DNA of 64,000 nucleotides from Dehalobacter sp. (GTDB taxonomy: Bacteria; Bacillota; Desulfitobacteriia; Desulfitobacteriales; Syntrophobotulaceae). Made by a program: the position numbers and the translations under genes. The notes below the pieces were generated by a model, which saw only the letters and a program-made list of their open reading frames with translations, was not told where the DNA came from and searched no databases. Each line of letters begins with the position of its first letter. Position 1 is the first letter of the stretch. Shown here piece by piece: positions 44,468 to 53,342 of this stretch. The DNA is taken from positions 157,268 to 221,267 of the forward strand of contig JAMPIU010000050.1 in assembly GCA_023667845.1 (NCBI GenBank), given 5' to 3'.

Positions 44468-44693
44468 CAATAAACAGTTTTGTGCGGTGTCGATAGCGAC
44501 CACCGATTGCGGACACCGTGTGAAATAGGCAAATTGCAGCGCCTCAGCCCGCTGCCAACATCAACATATAGCACAGTGTCTCGGGGATTCAGTTCACCAA
44601 AATGCACAGTGGTTTCACAGCCGTATTTATCTGCGATTCCAGAGCCGTTTCCTTGTACAAATCATGGGTGGTTTCTAAGTAACTCATTTTCAT
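44468..44693 (-). pseudogene. Decayed ArsM-like methyltransferase fragment
   Basis: The start is intact: AAGGAGAA, then MKMSYLETTHDLYKETAL. After about 20 codons the frame jumps to YGCETTVHFGELNPRDTVLY and VDVGSGL, then one base is missing and it continues in a third frame as EALQFAYFTRCPQSVVAIDT before similarity ends. These pieces match the N-terminal third of the methyltransferase that accompanies ArsS elsewhere (SAM-binding VGSG motif). There is thus an internal deletion, a frameshift and loss of the C-terminal two thirds. Confidence 0.75.
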
Positions 44694-44936
44694 TTCTCCT
44701 TCTGTGATAATCAAACATCAACAACAAATTTTAGCTTTATTGTCTTACAAGTAATTTTAATGCAAGAAACGTACCAATATCTGGATCGGTATAATTTATC
44801 TGAAATAAACGATAGAATATGCATATTTGCAAACTGAGATCGCTTTTTTCAAATCATATTTTGTTTCATTTTGATAAAAATATTTCTAGTTGGCTAAAAT
44901 AAACGTAATAATTATGAAAGAGAGGGAAAGCAATTA

Positions 44937-44973
44937 TTGACAATTCAGATAAAGTAGTTGTATCATACAACTA
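44937..44973 (+). promoter_or_regulatory. marR promoter with palindromic operator
   Basis: TTGACA (44937-44942), 18 bases, TATCAT (44961-44966). TAGTTGTA-tca-TACAACTA (44955-44973) is a perfect palindrome over the -10 box, a typical MarR site. The interval 44694-44936 is AT-rich and gene-free. Confidence 0.8.
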
Positions 44974-44985
44974 AGGAGAGGCGCG

Positions 44986-45447
44986 ATGAAAAATAACAGA
45001 GAGCTTTTATGTTTACTAGCTGAATTGACAAAAGCCTCGAGATGCTGCCAGCAGGATGCAATCCTAGGAGGATCTATTACTTTTACCCAATTTTACATAC
45101 TTGATCTGGTTGGCAAATACGGAATACTGCAGCTTTCAGATTTACACTCTCTGCTTAAAGTGGAAAAAAGTACCTCGACCAGACTGATTGAGCCTCTTGT
45201 TCTACAGGGTCTAATTATCAAGGAAAGATCAGAAATTGACTGCAGAGCGATTAATCTAATTCTGACTGACAAAGGTCAGCAGATAAAGACGAATGTATGG
45301 AAACATGTTGATATTTTTCTGGGAAAACTGTCGGCAGAAATTCCTGAAGACCAACAAGAAGCGGTTTATGAAAATACCTGGTTGTTTCTCAAAGCTGTGA
45401 AAAGCGTTCTCAATCAAAATTGTTGTGAATATCATAAAATGCAATAG
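44986..45447 (+). CDS. MarR-family transcriptional regulator
   Basis: 153 residues with a winged HTH (LQLSDLHSLLKVEKSTSTRLIEPL, then CRAINLILTDKG as wing). It has Cys pairs at SRCCQQD and NQNCCEY, possible redox or metalloid sensors. The palindrome over its promoter indicates autorepression. It is divergent from the arsenosugar cluster, so arsenic responsiveness is a reasonable guess. ATG 44986 with AAGGAGAGG. Confidence 0.85.
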   Translation: MKNNRELLCLLAELTKASRCCQQDAILGGSITFTQFYILDLVGKYGILQLSDLHSLLKVEKSTSTRLIEPLVLQGLIIKERSEIDCRAINLILTDKGQQIKTNVWKHVDIFLGKLSAEIPEDQQEAVYENTWLFLKAVKSVLNQNCCEYHKMQ

Positions 45448-45484
45448 TTCGCAGTTTGTTCCCAGTGAGAGGAGGTGTACACAA

Positions 45485-45565
45485 ATGTTTACAAAACATT
45501 GGATGCTGCGTGAAACTGCTCATTGTAAAGAAGGCTGTATAATTCAGTCCTGGGGAAGACGGTAA
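45485..45565 (+). CDS. Small peptide (26 aa) with two cysteines
   Basis: MFTKHWMLRETAHCKEGC then IIQSWGRR. It has a very strong ribosome binding site (GAGAGGAGGTG, 7 bases). It follows marR by 37 bases and ends 8 bases before a terminator, so it is likely the last gene of the marR transcript. It could be a real small protein, possibly metal-binding through His-Cys and Cys, or a leader-type peptide. Not recognised. Confidence 0.45.
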   Translation: MFTKHWMLRETAHCKEGCIIQSWGRR

Positions 45566-45573
45566 ACTCCCTG

Positions 45574-45603
45574 AAAGAGCTCGTTAAAATGCGGGCTCTT
45601 TTT
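45574..45603 (+). terminator. Terminator after marR and small peptide
   Basis: AAAGAGC pairs with GCTCTTT, extended by a G-C pair, followed by T. Confidence 0.7.
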
Positions 45604-45647
45604 CAAAAGCATCTAACTTATAATAAAATGAGCTTTATCCTATTAAG

Positions 45648-45671
45648 ACTATAGAAATTATGGTATATTAG
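45648..45671 (+). promoter_or_regulatory. Putative Rrf2/CymR box before larE
   Basis: ACTATAGAAATTATGGTATA then TTAG. It is the first of three copies of the ACTATAGAnATTA motif in this region (others at 47600 and 48319). Confidence 0.5.
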
Positions 45672-45747
45672 ATAAATATGATAATTGGTTCTGCGGGATG
45701 GACTTAATTCCGCGTCAAAAATTATAAGCTGGAAAGAGGCAAGCGTA

Positions 45748-46563
45748 TTGCACTATCGTGATAAACTTATAACACTCCAAGGAAACCTGGAGAAAATGAG
45801 CAAGATCATGATTGCATTTTCAGGAGGAGTGGACAGTACTTTCTTAGTTAAAGTTGCCGGAGATGTATTGGGCAAAAACGTAATTGCTGTTACGGCAAAA
45901 TCAGCTACATTTCCGGAGAGGGAACTTCAGGAGGCTGTTCAATTTTGCCGGCAGGAAGAGATCAGCCATCTAATTATAGAGTCCGAGGAATTGGATGATC
46001 CTGAGTTCGGCAAAAATCCTTTTAACCGCTGTTATCTTTGTAAAAAACAATTGTTCAGCAAAATATTGAGCATTGCGGCTGACTACGGTATGGAATCTGT
46101 CGTAGAAGGCTCCAATGTGGATGATTTAAGCGATTATCGTCCTGGAAGACAGGCTTTAGAAGAACTAGGGATACAAAGTCCGCTGCTTCAGGCAGGGTTG
46201 ACAAAAGAAGAAATCCGCCTTCTTTCGAAAGAACATGGGTTGACGACCTGGGATAAACCCTCATTTGCCTGCTTGTCTTCCAGGATTCCCTATGGCGAAG
46301 AGATAAATGAAAAGAAACTACAGATGATTGATTTTGCAGAACAATTTTTACTCGATTTGGGTTTCCGTCAAGTTCGGGTACGGTACCATGGTGATATTGC
46401 CCGCATAGAGGTATTGCCGCAGGAGAATAATCTTATCATACGACAGGACATCGCTCAGAAGATCTATAAGAAATTTACAGATATTGGCTTTGCTTATACG
46501 GCACTTGACCTAAAGGGCTACCGCAGCGGCAGTATGAATGAAAAGATCAATACGAATAGTTGA
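45748..46563 (+). CDS. larE: LarE-type ATP-dependent sulfur transferase
   Basis: 271 residues. The PP-loop FSGGVDST (about residue 25) activates the substrate as an AMP adduct. Cys in NRCYLCKKQLF and in SFACLSSRIPYG give three conserved Cys; some three-Cys LarE forms bind a [4Fe-4S] cluster, whereas single-Cys forms donate their own sulfur. larB/larC are not in the window, so a role outside lactate racemase is possible. I chose TTG 45748 with GAGG 8 bases upstream. Confidence 0.82.
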   Translation: MHYRDKLITLQGNLEKMSKIMIAFSGGVDSTFLVKVAGDVLGKNVIAVTAKSATFPERELQEAVQFCRQEEISHLIIESEELDDPEFGKNPFNRCYLCKKQLFSKILSIAADYGMESVVEGSNVDDLSDYRPGRQALEELGIQSPLLQAGLTKEEIRLLSKEHGLTTWDKPSFACLSSRIPYGEEINEKKLQMIDFAEQFLLDLGFRQVRVRYHGDIARIEVLPQENNLIIRQDIAQKIYKKFTDIGFAYTALDLKGYRSGSMNEKINTNS

Positions 46564-46590
46564 TAAACGAAAGTATCCGAGGTGATTATT

Positions 46591-47544
46591 ATGGTGGAAA
46601 AAGCCAATATGCAAATGAATCAACTTGTTTCGAATATTGTTTCAAGCTATCAGGAACAGCCCAATTCTTACACTCAGCTGTCCTGCCAGCTTCCAAACCG
46701 GGATGTCATCATCGAGATTATTCACCTCTTGCGGCAGCTTTTATTTCCGGGGTATTTTGGCAAGCAAAACCTGAATGAAAGCACCTTGGAATATCATGTT
46801 GGGAACCTGTTGATCGAGATCTATGAAAAATTGAGCCAGCAGGTAAGCTGTGCGCTCAAGCATCAACACGGCAATAACGCATCTTGTGATGATATAGAAA
46901 TCAGTGAAAAAGCAGAAAAGATATGTTGGCACTTTTTAAGCAAGATTCCGGAAATAAGGGAATATCTAGCACTGGATGTACAGGCTGCTTTTGACGGGGA
47001 TCCGGCAGCTGATGACAAAGCGCTTGTGATCTTCGCATATCCGGGCCTTTTGGCAGTCAGTATTTACCGGCTCGCGCATGAGCTTTACCTGCTCTCTGTT
47101 CCGTTGATCCCGAGGATCATGACTGAATTTGCTCATAACGAGACTGGAATTGATATTCACGCAGGGGCCAAAATCGGCAAATATTTCTTCATAGACCATG
47201 GTACGGGTGTCGTTATTGGCGAAACTACGATTATTGGCGATAAAGTTAAGATTTATCAGGGTGTAACGCTGGGAGCCCTATCCACTAGAGGCGGACAAAG
47301 CCTTCGCAGCCAAAAGCGTCATCCAACAATTGAGGATGATGTGACTGTCTATTCCGGAGCCTCAATATTTGGTGGGGAAACGATTATCGGAAAAGGTTCG
47401 GTCATTGGCAGTAATGTGTTTATTACCCAATCTGTCCCGCCTGGAACCAGGGTAATGATTAAAAATCCGGATCTGATCTTTAAGGGGCAGGAAATGCAAA
47501 AAGATAAGAAGGAACTGACAAACGAACTGGACCTGGAAACTTAA
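46591..47544 (+). CDS. epsC: Serine O-acetyltransferase EpsC
   Basis: 317 residues. Long N-terminal helical domain, then a left-handed beta-helix with hexapeptide repeats (IHAGAKIGKYFFIDHGTGVV IGET is the family signature, with His and Asp of the active site). It makes O-acetylserine for both CysK copies. ATG 46591 with GAGGTGA; the GTG at 46582 would put this site inside the gene. It follows larE by 27 bases. Confidence 0.92.
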   Translation: MVEKANMQMNQLVSNIVSSYQEQPNSYTQLSCQLPNRDVIIEIIHLLRQLLFPGYFGKQNLNESTLEYHVGNLLIEIYEKLSQQVSCALKHQHGNNASCDDIEISEKAEKICWHFLSKIPEIREYLALDVQAAFDGDPAADDKALVIFAYPGLLAVSIYRLAHELYLLSVPLIPRIMTEFAHNETGIDIHAGAKIGKYFFIDHGTGVVIGETTIIGDKVKIYQGVTLGALSTRGGQSLRSQKRHPTIEDDVTVYSGASIFGGETIIGKGSVIGSNVFITQSVPPGTRVMIKNPDLIFKGQEMQKDKKELTNELDLET

Positions 47545-47599
47545 AAATAGCTAAAGGGCACTGGCTGAGTGCAATTTATACGATTGTAAGGCATACAAA

Positions 47600-47623
47600 A
47601 CTATAGATATTAGGGATTATGAG
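47600..47623 (+). promoter_or_regulatory. Putative Rrf2/CymR box before the Rrf2 gene
   Basis: ACTATAGATATTAGGGATTA then TGAG. It lies about 50 bases before the regulator's own start, consistent with autoregulation. A possible -35 TTGTAA precedes it. Confidence 0.45.
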
Positions 47624-47673
47624 TTAGATTATTAACGAAGCGATAAAATCTGAAGAAAGGAAAGAGGGTCGAC

Positions 47674-48123
47674 TTGAAAATATCAACAAAAGGAAGATAT
47701 GGTTTACGTGCGATTCTTGACGTGGCCCTGAATGAGCACGCAGGACCGGTAACCATTCATAGTATTTCCGAGCGCCAGGATTTATCTGAACGCTATTTGG
47801 AACAGCTGCTCATTACACTGAAACAGAACGCGCTCATCAAAAGCATCCGCGGATTCCAGGGAGGATATATTTTAGGCAGAGAGCCTGAAAGTATTACGGT
47901 CGGTGATACGATCAGAGCACTGGAAGGCCCGATATCTCCCGTCGACTGCGTCAATGACAATAATCCGGGTGCCTGTTCCAGAGCTGAATTGTGCGTAACC
48001 AAAATGGTATGGGACGATCTGAAAAATGCAATGGTAAAGGTACTGGATTCTTATACTTTGGCGGACCTGATGGAGGAATATAAAAAAATGAACAATAATT
48101 CCTTTGACAATTATTGCATTTAA
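47674..48123 (+). CDS. Rrf2-family regulator (CymR/IscR-like)
   Basis: 149 residues. N-terminal winged HTH (MKISTKGRYGLRAILDVAL, SERYLEQLL, GFQGGYILGR). Three Cys at 92, 101 and 107 (CVNDNNPGAC, ELC) lie in the loop where IscR binds an iron-sulfur cluster, but the spacing differs from IscR. It sits between epsC and the second cysK, as CymR regulators of cysteine metabolism do. TTG start with AAAGAGG. Confidence 0.88.
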   Translation: MKISTKGRYGLRAILDVALNEHAGPVTIHSISERQDLSERYLEQLLITLKQNALIKSIRGFQGGYILGREPESITVGDTIRALEGPISPVDCVNDNNPGACSRAELCVTKMVWDDLKNAMVKVLDSYTLADLMEEYKKMNNNSFDNYCI

Positions 48124-48270
48124 TACTGTGTATTTTAATCTTGCCCCATGGTTGTTTGGAAAAACCATGGGGTTTTTTATATGCCCGTTACCTGGCAGCA
48201 TAAGGTCAATTTTTCTCTATGGAAAACTATAAAGTCCATAGGAATAACAGATAAATTAGTCAGAATAGTA

Positions 48271-48341
48271 TTGACAAATGCTTAAAACCCTACTACTATA
48301 TCTTTAAACACTACAAAAACTATAGACATTATGATATTTAG
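48271..48341 (+). promoter_or_regulatory. Promoter and regulator box of the cysK2 operon
   Basis: TTGACA (48271-48276), 17 bases, TACTAT (48294-48299). Downstream of the start site is ACTATAGACATTATGATATT then TAG (48319-48341), the third motif copy, well placed to block transcription. Confidence 0.7.
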
Positions 48342-48356
48342 AAGGGGCGTGTTTAG

Positions 48357-49286
48357 ATGAGTAAAATCTATGAAGAGTTAACAGACTTAATTGGTGGTAC
48401 TCCATTGGTAAAATTAAATAAAATAACGGTGGGGATAAAATCGGAGATTGTGGCTAAGCTGGAATCCTTCAACCCAGGTGGAAGCGTCAAAGACAGAATT
48501 GCCCTGAATATGATCAAAACGGCTGAGGGAAAAGGGCTGATTAATAAAGATTCGGTGATCATTGAACCAACGAGTGGAAACACTGGAATTGGACTGGCCT
48601 TTGTTACAGCAGCCAGAGGATACCGATTAATTCTGACGATGCCGGATACAATGAGTGTTGAAAGACGTAGCTTGCTTAAAGCTTATGGCGCTGAACTTGT
48701 ATTGACCCCTGGGGCTGATGGAATGAACGGGGCTATAAAAAAAGCGCTGGAGCTGGCGGAGGAGATGCCAAATTCTTTTATCCCCCAACAGTTCGAAAAT
48801 CCAGCCAATCCGGAAATTCACCGTAACACAACCGCTGAAGAGATTTGGAGTGATACAGACGGGAAGGTCGATATTATTGTAGGCGGCGTAGGAACAGGCG
48901 GGACGATTACAGGGGTTGGTGAAATTCTTAAATTACGGAAACCTGATGTTAAAATCATTGCGGTGGAACCGAATGATTCTCCTGTTTTGTCCGGTGGGAA
49001 GCCTGGACCGCACAAGATTCAGGGAATTGGGGCAGGGTTTATTCCACAAGTCCTTAATCTAAAGCTTGTCGATGAAATTTATAAAGTAACGAATGATCAG
49101 GCTTTTGAAACAGGGCGCAGACTGGCCAGGGAGGAAGGGCTCCTGGTGGGGATCTCATCCGGTGCCGCAGTCTATGTAGCCCTGAAGGTTGCTAAACGTC
49201 CGGAAAATGAAGGAAAAAGGATTGTTGTTGTCCTTCCTGACACCGGTGAACGTTACCTGAGCACGCTAATGTTTCAGGAGAGTTAA
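48357..49286 (+). CDS. cysK: Cysteine synthase A (copy 2)
   Basis: 309 residues, with PLP-Lys45 in [20 protein letters not shown] and GTGGT. It is a close paralogue of the gene at 33430. It is first in an operon with pdxS, metY2 and mnmA. Unlike copy 1 it has a well-formed promoter with the Rrf2-type motif, so it is probably the regulated copy. Confidence 0.93.
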   Translation: MSKIYEELTDLIGGTPLVKLNKITVGIKSEIVAKLESFNPGGSVKDRIALNMIKTAEGKGLINKDSVIIEPTSGNTGIGLAFVTAARGYRLILTMPDTMSVERRSLLKAYGAELVLTPGADGMNGAIKKALELAEEMPNSFIPQQFENPANPEIHRNTTAEEIWSDTDGKVDIIVGGVGTGGTITGVGEILKLRKPDVKIIAVEPNDSPVLSGGKPGPHKIQGIGAGFIPQVLNLKLVDEIYKVTNDQAFETGRRLAREEGLLVGISSGAAVYVALKVAKRPENEGKRIVVVLPDTGERYLSTLMFQES

Positions 49287-49329
49287 GTGCAGTCGAAATA
49301 AGAAGTATTTAATCAATACGGAGGCCATG

Positions 49330-50220
49330 ATGAGCAAGACAGAAAAAGGAACATGGAAACTGAAAACAGGATTAGCGGAGATGCTGAAAGGCGGAGTGAT
49401 CATGGATGTGACAACTCCGGATCAGGCCAAGATTGCTGAAGAAGCAGGCGCATGCGCAGTTATGGCCTTGGAACGCGTTCCGGCAGATATCCGGGCAGCC
49501 GGAGGGGTGGCCCGAATGGCTGATCCAACAATCATTCTAAAGATTATGGAAGCGGTTACGATTCCGGTTATGGCCAAAGCGAGGATTGGGCATTTTGTTG
49601 AGGCACAGGTGTTGGAAAGCCTGGGCGTAGACTATATCGACGAGAGTGAAGTCCTTACCCCGGCGGATGATCTTTATCACATTGATAAGCAGGCCTTTGC
49701 AGTACCTTTCGTATGCGGAGCCCGCAATCTTGGAGAGGCTTTGCGCCGGATCGGAGAAGGAGCAGCGATGATCAGGACTAAAGGAGAGCCAGGAACGGGG
49801 AATATTGTTGAGGCAGTAAGGCATATGCGGACGGTACTGAGTGAAATCAGAAGACTGAAAACAATGCCGAAAGAAGAGGTGATGACTGCGGCCAAAGAGA
49901 TGGGAGCACCTTATGACCTAGTGTTGTCCGTCGCCAAAAACGGGAAGCTGCCAGTAGTGAATTTTGCCGCAGGCGGAATTGCAACCCCAGCGGATGCCGC
50001 TTTGATGATGCAGTTGGGTGTAGATGGGGTCTTCGTGGGCTCCGGAATCTTCAAGTCATCGAATCCGAGGGCACGGGCTAAGGCCATTGTTCTGGCAACA
50101 ACCCACTATAACGAGCCTGAGGTCTTAACCGAAGTATCCCGGAATTTAGGTGAAGCGATGCCGGGATTGGAAATTTCTTTAATCAATGCCAGTGAACGAA
50201 TGCAGGAACGCGGCTGGTGA
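49330..50220 (+). CDS. pdxS: Pyridoxal 5'-phosphate synthase PdxS
   Basis: 296 residues. It builds PLP from ribose-5-phosphate, glyceraldehyde-3-phosphate and ammonia. The catalytic lysine is Lys83 in [10 protein letters not shown], with GEPGTGN and [13 protein letters not shown] downstream. The glutaminase partner pdxT is not adjacent, so ammonia must come from PdxT encoded elsewhere. Its place between two PLP enzymes (CysK, MetY) makes cofactor supply an obvious purpose. ATG 49330 with GGAGG. Confidence 0.94.
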   Translation: MSKTEKGTWKLKTGLAEMLKGGVIMDVTTPDQAKIAEEAGACAVMALERVPADIRAAGGVARMADPTIILKIMEAVTIPVMAKARIGHFVEAQVLESLGVDYIDESEVLTPADDLYHIDKQAFAVPFVCGARNLGEALRRIGEGAAMIRTKGEPGTGNIVEAVRHMRTVLSEIRRLKTMPKEEVMTAAKEMGAPYDLVLSVAKNGKLPVVNFAAGGIATPADAALMMQLGVDGVFVGSGIFKSSNPRARAKAIVLATTHYNEPEVLTEVSRNLGEAMPGLEISLINASERMQERGW

Positions 50221-50282
50221 TATTAGGTTTAAAACATAAATTTAAGAAAATAATTATAAAAACATAATGAGGAGATGTTGAT

Positions 50283-51566
50283 ATGAACAAAGAAAATTGG
50301 AAATTTGATACATTGCAGATCCATGCCGGACAGGTCCCTGATCCGACTACCGGATCCAGAGCCGTCCCGATTTATCAGACCACATCGTATGTATTTAACG
50401 ATGCCAAGCATGCCGCTGATTTGTTTTCGCTGGCAGAACCCGGCAACATTTATACCCGGATTATGAACCCGACATCCGATGTTTTGGAACAGAGAATCGC
50501 TGCGCTTGAAGGCGGCGTTGGGGCGCTTGCCGTAGGGTCAGGTTCGGCTGCTATCACCTATTCCATTCTAAACATTGCCGGGGCCGGAGATGAGATTGTC
50601 GCTGCCAGCACGCTGTATGGCGGAACACATAATCTTTTCGCAATTACGCTTCCGAAGCTGGGGATCAAGACCCATTTTGTGAACCCCGATGATCCCGCAA
50701 ATTTTAAGAAAGCAATCACAGAGAAGACCAAAGCCATCTATGTAGAATCAATCGGTAATCCGGGGATCAATATCGTCGATATTGAAGCCGTTGCCAAAGT
50801 GGCACACGATAACGGGATACCGCTTATTATTGACAATACGTTTGCAACGCCTTATCTTCTGAAACCTATTGAATACGGAGCAGATATTGTGGTCCATTCG
50901 GCAACCAAGTTTATTGGCGGTCATGGTACCTCCATCGGCGGGCTGATCATTGACGGCGGAAAATTTGACTGGGCTGCAAGCGGCAAGTTCCCTGGATTTA
51001 CAGAGCCGGATCAGAGTTATCATGGACTGGTCTATGCAACATTGGGTGCACCAGCCTATATTCTGAAAGCCAGAGTGCAGCTCTTAAGAGATACCGGTGC
51101 GGCCCTGAGCCCGTTTAATTCTTTCCTGTTTATTCAGGGCCTTGAAACACTGTCTTTACGTGTCAAACAGCACGTGGCAAATACCTGGAAGGTTGTTGAT
51201 TATTTAAAAAACCATTCCAAGGTTTCGTGGGTGAATTATCCAGGTTTAAAAGAAAATAAATACTTTGATTTATCGTTAAAATATTTTCCGCAAGGCCCTG
51301 GATCGATATTTACGTTCGGCATTAAAGGCGGTGCGGAAGCGGGAGTTAAACTGATCAACAATCTTGAATTATTTTCTCTGCTTGCCAATGTGGCGGATGC
51401 CAAGTCCCTCGTGATTCATCCTGCCAGCACAACGCATGCCCAACTCTCCGAGGAAGAACAGCTGGCTGCAGGGGTATCACCCGACATGATTCGGTTATCG
51501 ATTGGGATCGAAGATGCTGATGACATCATTGCTGATTTAGAACAGGCTTTTTCCAAGATAGACTAA
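50283..51566 (+). CDS. metY: O-acetylhomoserine sulfhydrylase MetY (copy 2)
   Basis: 427 residues, the same length as copy 1, with PLP-lysine in [12 protein letters not shown] and the same [12 protein letters not shown] start. It makes homocysteine from O-acetylhomoserine and sulfide. It is the third gene of the cysK2 operon. The two cysK-metY pairs probably arose by duplication, with pdxS now between the genes of the second pair. ATG with GAGGAG. Confidence 0.93.
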   Translation: MNKENWKFDTLQIHAGQVPDPTTGSRAVPIYQTTSYVFNDAKHAADLFSLAEPGNIYTRIMNPTSDVLEQRIAALEGGVGALAVGSGSAAITYSILNIAGAGDEIVAASTLYGGTHNLFAITLPKLGIKTHFVNPDDPANFKKAITEKTKAIYVESIGNPGINIVDIEAVAKVAHDNGIPLIIDNTFATPYLLKPIEYGADIVVHSATKFIGGHGTSIGGLIIDGGKFDWAASGKFPGFTEPDQSYHGLVYATLGAPAYILKARVQLLRDTGAALSPFNSFLFIQGLETLSLRVKQHVANTWKVVDYLKNHSKVSWVNYPGLKENKYFDLSLKYFPQGPGSIFTFGIKGGAEAGVKLINNLELFSLLANVADAKSLVIHPASTTHAQLSEEEQLAAGVSPDMIRLSIGIEDADDIIADLEQAFSKID

Positions 51567-51620
51567 TCAGTGAATTTAAAATAAAAGTTTTGAGAAGAAT
51601 AACAACGACAGGAGAATGTT

Positions 51621-52742
51621 ATGGAGAAAACTGTGGTTGTTGCCATGAGCGGCGGAGTGGACAGCTCCGTCACCGCTTTGTTGTTAAAACGGGAGGGCTA
51701 CCGTGTTATCGGTGTCACCATGCAGATCTGGCCGCAATCCGAGGACAAGGCCAAAGCATGCTGCAGTCTGGAGGCAGTTAACGATGCCCGCAGGGTAGCC
51801 TGGAAGCTTGAAATTCCGTATTACGTGATGAATTTCAGGCAGGAGTTTGAAGACAAGGTGATTGACCATTTCTGCAATGAATACCTCCGGGGCAGAACGC
51901 CCAACCCATGCATCGAATGCAACAGGCATTTGAAATTTGATGTTTTGCTGCAGAAAGCCCGTGGTCTGGGTGCAGATTTCATTGCAACCGGTCACTATGT
52001 AAGGAAAGAATACGATGACAAGACACAGCAGTGGGTGTTAAAAACCGGGATCGACGAAACGAAAGACCAGAGCTATGCACTCTACCATCTGACCCAGGAT
52101 CAGCTTACCCATACACTTTTTCCGCTGGGAAAATACCGTAAAGCGGATGTCAGGCAGATTGCGGGCAGGGAAGGACTTGCTGTCGCGCAAAAAGCGGAAA
52201 GCCAGGATATCTGTTTTGTTGAAGGGACAGCGGGGGATTTTATTGAGATGTACCGTCAACTTCAGGATATTGGACAAGGCAATATTATTGATGCTGAGGG
52301 GAATTTGATTGGGCAGCATAAAGGGATTTACCACTATACGGTCGGACAGCATAAGGGACTCGGACTCGCCCTCGGTTTCCCTGTTTACGTGACAGCGATC
52401 GATGCTGAAACCAATACAGTCCGGGTCGGAAGAAAAGAAGAACTATTCAGCTCAGGTCTGCTTGCAGAAAATGTGCATTTGATTTCTTCTGTGTCTCCTG
52501 AACTCCTACAAAACATATCGGTTGAGATCAGATACAATGCACCAAAAGTCTCTGCAGCGGTCAATTTGTTGCACGATGGAACAGCCGAGGTGGCCTTCAC
52601 AGAAAAACAGCGAGCGGTAACTCCCGGGCAGGCGGTCGTGTTTTACGACGGAGATCATGTCCTGGGCGGCGGTGCGATCCGATCAGCTTTACAATCCAAA
52701 GGTTTTACCGCTATGAGAGAAGTACGTGAAATTCAAAAGTAA
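51621..52742 (+). CDS. mnmA: tRNA-specific 2-thiouridylase MnmA
   Basis: 373 residues. PP-loop MSGGVDSS (residues 9-16), catalytic Cys97 in NPCIECN and second Cys near residue 198 in SQDICFVEG. It thiolates U34 of Glu, Gln and Lys tRNAs. The sulfur donor is a cysteine desulfurase, so its place in a cysteine operon links sulfur supply with tRNA modification. ATG with AGGAGA. Confidence 0.93.
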   Translation: MEKTVVVAMSGGVDSSVTALLLKREGYRVIGVTMQIWPQSEDKAKACCSLEAVNDARRVAWKLEIPYYVMNFRQEFEDKVIDHFCNEYLRGRTPNPCIECNRHLKFDVLLQKARGLGADFIATGHYVRKEYDDKTQQWVLKTGIDETKDQSYALYHLTQDQLTHTLFPLGKYRKADVRQIAGREGLAVAQKAESQDICFVEGTAGDFIEMYRQLQDIGQGNIIDAEGNLIGQHKGIYHYTVGQHKGLGLALGFPVYVTAIDAETNTVRVGRKEELFSSGLLAENVHLISSVSPELLQNISVEIRYNAPKVSAAVNLLHDGTAEVAFTEKQRAVTPGQAVVFYDGDHVLGGGAIRSALQSKGFTAMREVREIQK

Positions 52743-52799
52743 GATCTTAAAAGAAAACAATGAAAATGAAGCTTATCAAAACTAATTTATAAAAACTAT

Positions 52800-52828
52800 T
52801 GAAATATCTCGAAATATTAGATATAATT
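52800..52828 (+). promoter_or_regulatory. Strong sigma-A promoter of a structured RNA region
   Basis: TTGAAA (52800-52805), exactly 17 bases, TATAAT (52823-52828). It lies more than 500 bases before the next gene, so it should produce a long untranslated RNA. Confidence 0.75.
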
Positions 52829-52834
52829 TCAGTT

Positions 52835-53241
52835 GCGAAAAGAGGCAGTAGAGCCTTTTCAGCAAAGAATTTTTTGACCGTTCTCTGCAGAAGCTATAGA
52901 GGACCAAGGCCATACGGACAGCCGGGTCAAAAGCCGAAGTTGGCAACTTTGTTGCCTTATTGATTGAGCCGGGGCGGCTCGAAGCGTTATGAGTTGGCTA
53001 ATTCATAGCCGTGTGCAAATCCGCTGCACATCACACTTGTGAAACGATCAATAAGAGTAGTAAAAGTAATTCCTTGCTATATAGACTCTGAAACCTCGAA
53101 AGCTGAATAAATAACTCTAAATGGAAAGGGCCTTCGCCCTTGACGTAAATAGAGCCAAATAAACAAGTTTTTCATGATCGTCGCGCTTAGGTGTGGTGTA
53201 CTGCCCTGTTTTGCAGTACCGCCTCCTTAAGTGCTTTTTAT
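52835..53241 (+). ncRNA. Unassigned structured RNA (about 400 nt)
   Basis: No protein-like frame. Visible stems: TTTTGACC/GGTCAAAA (52873-52933), GGCAAC/GTTGCC (52943-52957), CTTATTGAT/ATCAATAAG (52957-53056) enclosing GAGCC/GGCTC and TGTGCA/TGCACA hairpins, AAGGGC/GCCCTT (about 53127-53142), and GTACTGC/GCAGTAC (53197-53218) followed by CTTTTTATTT. I do not see the motifs of tmRNA, RNase P, SRP, T-box, SAM, lysine or classical cobalamin RNAs. It is either a free RNA or a long leader of the polyamine genes. Confidence 0.5.
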
Positions 53242-53342
53242 TTGTCAAAATGTCTGCGAAGTTTTATGTTTCATGATCAGTAGAGGGATGAAAGTCAGGA
53301 ACTTACAGCAAAAATTATTTCAGCGATTGGAGGAAAATGATT

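Noticed and set aside
52835..53060. Cobalamin or lysine riboswitch in the long leader
   Set aside because: GTGCAAATCCGC and GCCGAAG are similar to parts of these classes, but the order of stems and the conserved cores do not fit.
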